Made by a program: the position numbers and the translations under genes. Below the pieces are notes generated by a model. It was not told the origin of the DNA, did not search any database, and saw only the letters and a program-made list of their open reading frames with translations. A DNA stretch of 64,000 nucleotides from Saccharina japonica (taxonomy: Eukaryota; Sar; Phaeophyceae; Laminariales; Laminariaceae), in assembly GCA_008828725.1 (NCBI GenBank), contig MEHQ01004020.1:456593-520592 (forward strand), read 5' to 3'. Below, piece after piece: positions 24,101 to 33,400 of this stretch (within the stretch, counting starts at the first letter, position 1; each line of letters starts with the position of its first letter).

Positions 24101-26110
24101 CACGACGCTTGGACCGCTTTTGCACGGTGGGGCATGATCAGATTTCTTCCGTTTTTGGAGCACACTGTGGACATGCAGGACTTTTGCCAGCGAGAGGTGG
24201 AGCCCATGGGCAAGGAGTGTGAACAGGTGCGTCACTGCTCTAGATGGTGTACTTGTATACTGGTAGTTAACATACCTGGTATTTGTATTGTGAATACTGC
24301 TGTGATAGTGTACCTGGTAATGCAAAGTGGTCTCGTGTAGTGTTGTGTACTGTAGTGTAGTGTAGTGTGGTGCAACATAGTGTAGGGGGGTAGTGCGTTG
24401 TTGGGGTGGGCTGATGTTGGCTTAGAGGGTGGCACCAAGGCCTGTGCACCAATACTGCTGTGCAGCACAGCAGACACGCTGCCTTCAGCCACGCTTATGT
24501 TTTATGTTTTATGTTTTACGTGTATAGGTAAAAGGCCTCCTTCCTAAAGCGGAAGTATCGCGTCGAAAAAAATCGGGTGACCGTAACGTTCCGTAGTGCA
24601 CAACACCACAGGTCAACACTAGCCAGCACTACTAATTGTGGCGTTGTGCAGGCAAAGACTGGGGGGTAATGCCGCGTTGACGTATATACGGTGTTCTATA
24701 GTGTTCACTCCCAGCTTCTGGAGGACGATAGTCGTGTCCCCTATTGATATTAGCATGCAGTACATTGTGACACACTATCTCTTCGCCTCAGGTGCCGTTT
24801 CCTTCATTTGCTTCGCCCGTACCATATACCCCCCCTCCCCCCCGTGCTGTTTAAAAGCTGCTAAACATAAATATATAAATATGGCAATATCGTGTGGATT
24901 GTATGTATGATGTTGATCATTGTTGATATCACGTTGGCTCATATTCCTAATCTCAATAGCCCATGGTCACGAAATGATTGTCTTGCACCCTCCACGGTTC
25001 ATTCAGATCCAGATAATGGGCCTCTGCGAGCATCTCAACACACCGGTGAAGATCGAGTACTTGGACGGCCAAGACTTCACGGGACAGCTAGGGAGCATCA
25101 CCCTCCCGGACACGGGGGCCGACGCGATGGTCACGCTCCTCTACAGGTGAAACGCATGCTACTAATAGGATAGACATGCACCATGTTAATAAGGTTTTGC
25201 CTTCTGAGGGTAGCCGTTTCAGGAGTTCTATACCTCATCCAAAACAAATTGTTGCGGAGGAAAATAAAAGTGCTATACAGCAGGGGTCCCTCAATAAGGC
25301 GGTGGTGTGCCTATCATAGCAGAGCAATATGACCGTCTTATAAAGGGAAGACGCCTTATTCATTCCAGGTTATGAGTGCAATTCCCCAGTGGCACCAAGC
25401 GATTTTGACCGCCTTATATCGGGATACCGCCTTATATCGGCATACCGCCTTATTGGGGGACCTCTACTGTATACCCGACGAAAATCCCATGGGCTACTCG
25501 TAAGTATACACATGCAAAATACTGCATCACCAAAAACGAATCAACCGACCATTTAGGGGTAAGGAGCCTTTAATAGATCGTGCAGAAAAGCTTTCAGCCA
25601 AAATAGCCAAAAAAAGGTATACCTTTATCGTATCAATATTACGCGTCGTGAGGAGAGCAGATTCGGACGCGTGTTGACAGCATGCATGCTACTTTTTTGG
25701 CGTCCTGTGCTCCTCTAGGATATCGCAGGTGCGGTCGGGCGATTTCGAAAGATTCTATATACGGGATAGACACAAGCATGTTGCTGTTTTGATTTTCGTA
25801 CCTTCATCGTCATCGCTCGTCTCCCTCACGCATACATACTCTTACTCTCGTCCCCCCCCCTCCTCATCTCTCTCTCTGTCTCTCCTGCTCGTTCGCTTGC
25901 TCTTGCTCTCTCTCTTTCTCCCCGTCCCCTCCCTGTTCCTTTGTCTTTCCTACCCCCCACCTTATCTCTCTCTCTCCCACTGTCGTCCCCCCCCTTCGTT
26001 GTTTTGGGGCGATATTGCGCTTTGCCTGGTACTATACCGTGATACCTGGTATGGATTACCTCCTTAGGCCTGGACATTATGATGTTCTCTACCCAATGCC
26101 CAAGCCATGA
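15157..26110 (+). CDS. OTUB1: otubain, OTU-family deubiquitinating cysteine protease
   Basis: Cleaves ubiquitin from proteins in cytosol or nucleus. Exons: 15157-15300, 16711-16809, 20447-20610, 21558-21669, 23075-23166, 24142-24226, 25007-25146, 26068-26110; phases agree throughout and give 292 residues, close to the roughly 270 of animal OTUB1. The catalytic Asp and Cys lie in RGDGNCFYR (Asp92, Cys95) and the catalytic His is 282 in PGHYDVLY near the C terminus. Other family blocks are SKAALVALGYEE, FCQREVEPMGKECEQ and LLYRPGHYD. The N-terminal 48 residues are acidic and probably disordered. An in-frame ATG lies 33 bases upstream at 15124, but the one used here gives a more usual N terminus. 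The gene starts 280 bases from the peroxidase gene on the other strand. Intron 3 holds decayed copies of the exon 4 start. Whether it is OTUB1 or OTUB2 type cannot be settled from motifs alone. Confidence 0.93.
16810..20446. other. otubain intron 2, repeat-rich, no gene recognised
   Basis: It holds a decayed TTAA-type MITE (about 17930-17990), a long copy of the GATCTAGAT-family repeat (about 18000-18480) and degenerate ACTTGAACGC words (18490-18740). TATCACACCCC/TAGCACACCCC words run at 19840-20135. Open frames at 17162-17395 and 19384-19983 match nothing I know and lack exon-like edges. Confidence 0.5.
18000..18480 (+). mobile_element. GATCTAGAT-family dispersed repeat
   Basis: The copy runs through GATCTAGAT-like words, then CCTGCCG...GATCTGTA, AACCGAGGAAAC, then ATACAGATC words, ending in CTGATCTGTCTGATCTGT. 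The same order recurs at 22725-22995, 28025-28235, 55660-55840 (plus), and 29285-29480, 57645-57860, 58890-59175 (minus). No coding capacity; superfamily unknown. Confidence 0.65.
20985..21520 (+). repeat. decayed copies of otubain exon 4 start plus CCAACCAGTAT minisatellite
   Basis: Two diverged copies of the exon 4 acceptor region lie at about 21085-21160 and 21240-21310. The first still has a good acceptor (CTCTCTCAG) and reads SKAALVYSV against SKAALVALG in the true exon at 21558. Between them runs a degenerate array of CCAACCAGTATC units. All lie in intron 3. Confidence 0.7.
22495..22545. repeat. CCCCA/CCCAA simple repeat
   Basis: A short C-rich run of CCCCA and CCCAA words lies in otubain intron 4, whose other contents are the dispersed repeat at 22725-22995 and AT-rich sequence. 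Confidence 0.7.
22725..22995 (+). mobile_element. GATCTAGAT-family dispersed repeat
   Basis: It keeps the family core: CCTGCCGTTA, GTACAGATCCAACCCAGG, GGCTCCCACCCGGCA, ATGAGCTAG, three CATACAGAT units, then GGAATACATCTGCC. It lies in otubain intron 4. Confidence 0.7.
25278..25469. mobile_element. 192-base pogo/mariner-like MITE
   Basis: TA stands on both sides (25276-25277 and 25470-25471). The ends are inverted: CAGCAGGGGTCCCTCAATAA on the left, CAGTAGAGGTCCCCCAATAA when the right end is read in reverse, both continuing GGCGG. TA targets and CAG ends fit the Tc1/mariner (pogo) group. It lies in otubain intron 7. Confidence 0.8.
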
Positions 26111-26192
26111 TGCTGATGCTGCTGCTACTGCTGCTGCCGCTGCCGCCGCCGCTGCTACTGGTGCTGCTGCTTCTGCTACTTCTGCTGGACGA
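26104..26192 (+). repeat. CTG/CTA/CCG triplet tract at otubain stop codon
   Basis: The tract of CTG-rich triplets begins at the stop codon (26108-26110) and fills the start of the 3' untranslated region. It is open on both strands, which produces spurious Leu- and Ser-rich frames. Confidence 0.75.
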
Positions 26193-26954
26193 GGGGGCTT
26201 CGAGTCTGACTAGTTTCCGCAGGCGACGACCAACACCGGCAGCAGTAGCCCTCACCTTAGCACCCTCACAGCGGTTTTTTTTTTTATGATTTTGTGTACA
26301 CTATCTGTCGCACCCGACGGGACTGGCAGGGCATGGCAAGGCATGGTAAGGCACGGCAAGGCACGGTAAATGCATGGCAATGCATGGCAAGGCAATGCAG
26401 AGGGGACAGGGTTAGTCAATATGTTCATGCATCCATCCACCCATCCGCCGATCCCCAGCCAGGATCGCAGTAGCCCCTTCCTGGGGAACTACAAGAGCAG
26501 TAGGGTAGAACTACAGCAGTAGCCCCTTTATACTGTAGGGCAGGATTACAGCAGTAGCTTTTTATTGCTGTAGGAAGGGGTTCAGTAGACTCGCACTGTA
26601 GGGATAGGATTACATAGGATTACAGCAACTAGTAGCCCGAGGTCAGGCTACTGACTGTACACACAGGCGGCGTAGTATAGTACCCACTCACTGATAATTG
26701 GCTTGGGTATTCCACCAATGGGTTGGTGTGGTGTGGCGCGGTGCTGGACTGTCGGTGATTTGGGCGCAGCGTGCGGATGGATTCAATTGTTCTCGTTCAT
26801 AAAAACACCGCCGTGCGTCCGTAGCGGCGTACATACGCCGCACCTGGTACTACGCGTTTCGCCTAATTTTGTTTTGTTTTATATTTTTGTTTTATTTCTT
26901 CGTCGTCGTCTGTGATGGCTGCACGTTGCTCATCACCCTACAAGCTCGCTGATA

Positions 26955-27100
26955 AGCAAAGGGAGGGGTGTACTCATGTGGTGCATGGCCGTAGTCGTAT
27001 GACCATACGCCCTCGCATTCCTACAATGCCGGGACGCAGCACGTTGGGTTTTCACCAACCAGGCAGACATTGCTTGCACCAAGCGCGCAGCGCCGTGAGG
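26955..27100 (+). repeat. dispersed 130-base repeat with open frame, copy 1
   Basis: About 92% identical by eye to the reverse complement of 50565-50705. Both copies keep the same frame open, reading HGRS.MTI.PRIPTMPGRS and then LGFHQPGRHCLHQAR. I do not recognise the peptide; it could be a scrap of a mobile element protein. Confidence 0.65.
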
Positions 27101-28024
27101 TTGAGGGGGGGATGGGGGTCAAGGTGTTTGAAGGTGTGCAGATGTATTTCGCGCACCCGCTTCGGAGCATATGTGCTATTAATACGTACACTTCGTACAT
27201 GATACTGATATAATAGGAGATGCGGTCTTTTTGGGCTCGTGGGGGCCTCTTTTTTAGCCTTATTATACTGTTTTTAGTGTAGGGGGCGGTCAGTCAAGAG
27301 ATGAAGCCGAGGTCTCGGTGTCGTACGCAGCATATTTTCTTGGGAGGTACTATTAATACGGAATTCATCTGTAACGCATCTGTAACGCATCTGTAACGCA
27401 TCTGCACCGCAGTTGTGGAAGAGTCGAGCAAGTACGCGCGTGGGGGGCGAGAGTCTAACGAGGACAACGCGCTCGGACTTCTTACACACGTGTTTAGCGC
27501 TACAAAATAGCTTGTGGCGTCAGTATCCCTTCCCGTTCACTCAATTGACAAGTACTCGTACCGCGCGTTCTCAAGACTATGACTGCACTATAGGCGAGTC
27601 AACACGACGCGAGAGGGCGTTTTTCTGCGCTCAGACTCGTGCCTGCCGTGATATTGATAGTGATGTGCTGGTACTGTTGTGCTGGTACTGCTGTGCTGGC
27701 GCATCATCAGTCGTGATGTGTAACTTTTCGGCTCGCTACAAGTATGGTACACGTAGCCTCGCGCTTTCCATCAGTAATCCAAATACACAGGCGTTTGGCT
27801 TTTCATTCTTTCTTGGCGTTTGACTACTATGCATCCGGACCAATAGATGTATTGCGTATTGCGGACGATCGGCTCAACAACCCTTGAGTTAGTTAGCGTT
27901 GGCGTTAATCACTTTTAGACTTCTACATACTTGCTTCATACCGGTATTACGTGTCCTACGCCATCAATAGCTGGATTTTACCTGTCCTTTGAAATATGTT
28001 GACATTAATTAGAGACGTCGGGCG

Positions 28025-28235
28025 AAGATCATCTACAGTACTGTAGATCATAACTTGCCGTGATGATATGTCGCGCAGGATCTGTATCGTACAGATGAAA
28101 CCCAGGGACCATGTGCCAGATCATGGGGATTATATGGCTCTCACCCGGCAACGTGAGCTAGATCATACATATCATACAGATCATACAGATCAGGAATACA
28201 TCTGCCCTGAAAGATCTAGATCATCGAGTGGGATC
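28025..28235 (+). mobile_element. GATCTAGAT-family dispersed repeat
   Basis: Core words AACCTGCCG-like, GAAACCCAGGGACC, CTCACCCGGCAACGTGAGCT, CATACAGATCATACAGATC, GGAATACATCTGCCCTGAA and AGATCTAGATCATC are all present. It lies between the otubain and PPR genes. Confidence 0.7.
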
Positions 28236-29284
28236 AAGCTTGGTGGGATTGGTATATATGCCCTGCCCGACATATGAATTTAAAGGTATGCCCGACATTT
28301 TGTGAGCGAGGCCAACAGACGGTCGAATCAGGATGAGCTTATACGAGCATATTATGAGCATGACGAGCGAGGTCGACGAGTGGGCTTCTCGCATTGTGAG
28401 CTAGGCCAATTGGCCAATAGACTGCGCGTCGTCTATTAAAACGTCTAATCGGCATGTGAACGACAGACCGGCCAAACGCCGACCCCCATCGTTGCGCTAG
28501 ACTGTAAGTGGGGTCAATCGTCCGATCACCTTTCTTTGCAGGGTCATGGACCGGGCCAATCGCCTGAGCTCTCATCATCTATTGGCGACCCTCGGCCAAT
28601 CGGCATGGCGAGCGAGGCCATTGGGCCAATAGGTATTTCCAGACAAGGAACGGGCCAAGCGGCATTCCGACCGGAGCCAATCAGCATGGGGAGGCGAACC
28701 TGCATGTTTGTTTTATCTCTTGAGTTGTCCAACGATCAATAGTACCCATACGCTGGTCTTGATGCGGCGAGGGTGTGCACTGTTTTGACCCTTTCACCGC
28801 TGGACAAAGAAAGAGGCCCTTTTTTACGTACGTAGTGCTACGAAAAGGGACTATTTTGTTGCTGCAACAAGACAGAGGGGGCAAACATATAGAAACTATC
28901 ATGAATAGTCGATTCGAGTCCGACCAAGCCTACGGTGATAGCAGCATGCTCTAATCCCACTGTAGTCCAAGCAGCAGCAAGGGAGGACTGGTCTCATCGA
29001 ACCAAAACTGACGAAATCAGTCAACTCAAGCAATCAGGCAAACAATAGAGTCACATCAAGTGCAGCGGAGCCCCACCCCCCACAGGTGATAGCACACTTT
29101 CCTGGCGTTGCATATCAGGAAGCTGTAGGCCATCAATGCCAGGTACATATATACAACGCCGTCTTCAGCAGTATATCGCCTGGGCAGGCGTTTTTAACAA
29201 CCCATGCGTGCCACAACTCTTGGGATAAATAATCCATGGGATCCTGTGATACCGAGATACCAAGTACCAGGCATGAGGCAACAG

Positions 29285-29480
29285 TTCACACCTCTGACAG
29301 ATGAGATAGATCACTTACAGGTCACTTACAGATCATTCCCATTTTATAGTCTAGATCTTTCAGATAAAGCATATGCATTCCTGATGTCTGTATGATCTGT
29401 ATGATCTGTATGATCTGTATGATCTGTATGATCTAGGTCATGTTACCGGGTGGGATCCGTATACCCTGCATGATCTAGAA
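29285..29480 (-). mobile_element. GATCTAGAT-family dispersed repeat
   Basis: Reverse-oriented copy with GTATGATCTGTATGATC units, ATGTTACCGGGTGGGATCC and CCTGATGTCTGTATGATC. It is directly followed by the truncated SINE at 29508. Confidence 0.6.
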
Positions 29481-29507
29481 CATGCTTCCAGAGGGTTAGA
29501 TCTGCGT

Positions 29508-29716
29508 GCGTACTTCAACGCGAGTCGACGAGGAAGAAAGAAGAGCTAAAGTCTCCTCGAGATAAAAAAGCATGGCACGTGCCGTAGTGGGGGGGGGGGG
29601 GGGGGGGGGGGGGGCTGCTATATGACCCCGGATCTAAGAAACTACGACTGTAGAATGGAGAAAGACCAAAAGGGCGAAGAAGAAAATAAATGGGGTGAAC
29701 AAAGAAAAGCAAAACA
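29508..29716 (+). mobile_element. tRNA-derived SINE, 5'-truncated copy B, with 26-G run
   Basis: It matches the SINE body from CGACGAGGAAGAAAG through TGACCCCGGATCTAAG to AATAAATGGGGTGAACAAAG, but lacks the tRNA-like head. A run of about 26 G at 29589-29614 replaces the GGGAGAGGAGG found in copy D. Confidence 0.7.
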
Positions 29717-29772
29717 AAAATGATACTTCGTACACAGATAGATCCTGCACAACATATCGCAACGGCAGGTAA

Positions 29773-29925
29773 GGATCTAGATGATCTGGATGATCTAGAT
29801 GATCTAGATGATCTAGATGATCTGGATGATCTGGATGATCTGGATGATCTAGATTATCTAGATGATCTAGATGATCTAGATGATCTAGATGATCTAGATG
29901 ATCTAGATGATCTAGATGATCTGCA
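29773..29925. repeat. (GATGATCTA)n 9-base microsatellite
   Basis: About 17 tandem units of GATGATCTA or GATGATCTG. On the plus strand the array encodes LDDLDD in one frame. It is related to the arms of the GATCTAGAT-family repeat and probably grew from one. Confidence 0.85.
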
Positions 29926-30418
29926 GTAGATAGATAGACCGTGAACTGTCTGGCGTGTGCAACAGTTCACATTCCACACCTTACTCGTGCCTTAGTCGTC
30001 CGCAAGAACAGTCTACTGTACTGTAGTATAAAACACCCGTACTGTGCTATGACATCATAATACGTAGCGAGATTCGTGGCCATACTGAACGTCCCACAAA
30101 CCAAAAATGTTACTGGTTGCAAACCGGGCAAAGCTCATACAAGTATTTTCTTAATAGAATGAGAAAACCATCATTTTTCGAGGTAAAACAAGAATAATCG
30201 TATATAGGAGTAAACACGTAAAAATTACCCAAAACAAAATCACAGGCGCAACTTGACCTAAGACACGACATGACACAAAAAAAAAGGCAAACCTCCCCCT
30301 CTCCCCCGATCCTGACAAGGAAAAATCACGTGCCGTCAAAACCATGCTTGCTGCTCGCGCAATTTTCAAGATACGTCGTTCGTAAAACCTTGTTCATTGT
30401 CGATCACGGTTATAGCCC

Positions 30419-33400
30419 TCAAAAGTCTGCGTTCGAGTCGGCCATGGAGAGTGCGCTATTCGCATCATCGCCGTCGTCTGCCTTCTTAGCCTTCTTTTTC
30501 CGCGGCGCTTTCTTCTCGGGCGGTTTGTAGCCCGGCTTCATCTTGGCCGCCCTTCTGATGTTGCTTTGCTTTTTTCGCTTCATGCTGGCGGACGACCTTG
30601 CCTCGATCGCGATCATCGACAGCGCCTGGAGGCGGATCTCCTCGACGGGGCAGTCGAAGAACCGCGTGCGGATGGCCTCCATGTCGTACCACACCTTTCG
30701 CGGCAGTAACGGTAGCGGCGGGAGTTGTGTGTACCAGTAGGCGTAAATACAACATACAACAGTAGACGCAGCAGTAGGTGTGGATGCAGCAATAGGTATA
30801 TATGGATACAGCAGTAGAGTGTATATGGATGCAGCAGTAGGTATATACGGATGCAGCAGTAGGTACATAGGGGTGGCGGCGGGTGTAGCAGTAGGTATTG
30901 TAGTAGCAGTAGGCGTAGATACAGCATAAACCAGTAGATGTAGCAGTAGGTGTGGATGTATCAGTAGGCGTAGATGAGCAGAAGGCATGGATATAGAAAG
31001 TAGGTATAGATGCAGCAAAGTCGTGACAGTAGGTGTAGATGTAGCAATTCGTAGCGATCAGGCGAGGGCGAGAGGGGTTACGTACAGCAGTAACTTCTGC
31101 GGCGTCTAAAATCTAACACTTCTAAAAAATGAAATATAAATAAATCATCATTCGTGCATGTGAACAGAAGGGATACGGGAATACAATTGGCCGTACACGG
31201 GAGGGGCCCAAATACGGGCGAAGAGGCACCCTCTAAAAGGCATTATGCTGTACGAATACATTAATATAGCACCACCGACCACAGCCCATCCCTCACCACA
31301 CCACCACCACGAAGACCCCTATAACCCAACCCTTCGCCAGACGCGTGTTTGCCTTCTCTAGGGGTTGCGCCTAAACTGCCTGACGCTGCTTCCTTTCTTG
31401 AGGATCTCTACACTAACAGTAAGTCAAAAACTGATTTCGAGAAAAAGTTGAAAGTGCAAACCCAATGAACAATCCCCAAAGCCTACGTGGATAAATCACG
31501 AAGGATATTGCAAAACACTCCCAGGCATATTAATGAAGTTAATGTTAAGGTTTTCCAACCATTGGGTTAAGGTGCAGCACGTTTATTTTCCGCCAAAAAG
31601 TGCTGCCTACCCCCACCTGTACTGCGAGGATAAGGCATGCCTTCTTGGGTACTTACTTAGTCACTAATAGTCACTAATAGTCACTAATAGTCACTAATAG
31701 TCACTAATAGTCACTAATAGTCACTAATAGTCACTAATAGTCACTAATAGTCACTAATAGTCACTAATAGTCACTAATAGTCACTAATAGTCACTAATAG
31801 TCACTAATAGTCACTAATAGTCACTAATAGTCACTAATAGTCACTAATAGTCACTAATAGTCACTAATAGTCACTAATAGTCACTAATAGTCACTAATAG
31901 TCACTAATAGTCACTAATAGTCACTAATAGTCACTAATAGTCACTAATAGTCACTAATAGTCACTAATAGTCACTAATAGTCACTAATAGTCACTAATAG
32001 TCACCAATAGTCACTAAAAGTAGTTCGGCAACTTTTTGGCCAAAACGGTGTACGAGCTGGGCCAGCCAAGACTCTGCTAGAACAGTCAATCAGCTATGCC
32101 CCGCTCAATAATGCGTGTTTTGACGTGCTTTTTTGACACGGTGTTCCTTAAGTATTAATCAACCTTTTCGATGTCATCCCTTTTTGTTTTTGTTTTTTTT
32201 TCGGGATATATGACCGATCCAACGATCCGTAAAAATGAAAAAGTGGTCATAACAGGTCCGAAAAAACAAAGAAAAAAAAGGGAGGACACGGAGTACATTC
32301 GCATGTGTGTTTCAAATACGTGGTAAAAAAATCAGTTCGAAAAGCGAAAAATTGAGCGGGGCATCGCAGTAAAACTGCCGTTTTCGTAATTACTTGTTTT
32401 CAGTATAGAATCATGTTTTTGTTATATCTCTTGATGGGTGATGAATTCGGCAATGCAACTTGCATCGATCGTCTCCTTGTGTCTCAAGCATTGTCTACAC
32501 CAAATTTCAGCTTGATCAGGAATGACGATTTTTTTAGCTGTCATGTGAAATTAACGTCGAAATTTGGTAAAAACTCAGATTTTTTGGTACTTTTGGGTTT
32601 TCGCGGATATCTCGGCGAAATCGAGTCGGTTTTTTTAAAAGTCAAGAAAAGTCCATACACTATTTTTTTTTGCATCTCCAATAGTATGTCAGAATCATCT
32701 CTGCCAAATTTCTAAGTCTAACTCGCAAAATTGGCGGCGCTATAAGCTCACAACAGAAAATCCGTTTTATGGCTGGCCCAGCTCGTAGTATAATATACTA
32801 CGAAGTACGTAGCACGCCTCGAAAAACGCACCTCCTCAGCGAACATGTCCGCTAGCACCTCAACCGCGCACTCCCACCGACCGCACACGGCGCACGCCTC
32901 CATCAGCAAGTCCCACGTCTCCTGCTCCGGCCTCTTCCCCGAGGTCCGTAGGTCGGTCATCGTGGTCAAAGCCCTGGAGTAGTTCTTGCCCCTCACGCAA
33001 GCCGTCAGGACCGAGTTGTACGTCACTAGCGATGGCTGCAAGTTCAAGTCCCTGGCCAATCAGCAGACGCAGCGGTAGGCACAGTAGTGAGGGCAGCAGG
33101 GTTAGTTGCTTGAACGGAATACTCCAAAAAATAAGACAGCACTTGAGAGCTTTGATCGATAGTTGAACCACTCAAGACACATTTTTGAAACGATTTATTT
33201 GCAACACCCATATTATGCGCAACCAACAGAAATAAATATATGAATGTGAATAGTATAGCTGTCGCTAGGAACACGCTTACAGTAGTTACGATATGTATAC
33301 CTGTCGTCAACTTGGCTGCGTTCGTGAAAGGTAGTCCTGGGGATCGATAATATCAGACATCTCGGTCGGTCGTAGATTTCGGCGAATGTAACATCCCTCT

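Larger units (their letters stand above)
26111..30418. other. 4.3 kb between converging otubain and PPR genes, no gene seen
   Basis: Contents: the CTG tract, GGCATGGCAA decamers (26328-26398), CTACAGCAGTAGCCCC words (26465-26645), and half of a dispersed 130-base repeat pair (26955-27100). Then AACGCATCTGT units (27360-27405), two GATCTAGAT-family copies, a GGCCAAT-rich stretch (28290-28690), a truncated SINE and a GATGATCTA array. Both 3' untranslated regions must lie at its edges. No exon was recognisable. Confidence 0.6.

Noticed and set aside
31661-32020. CRISPR array
   Set aside because: Units are contiguous with no spacers, and the genome is eukaryotic.
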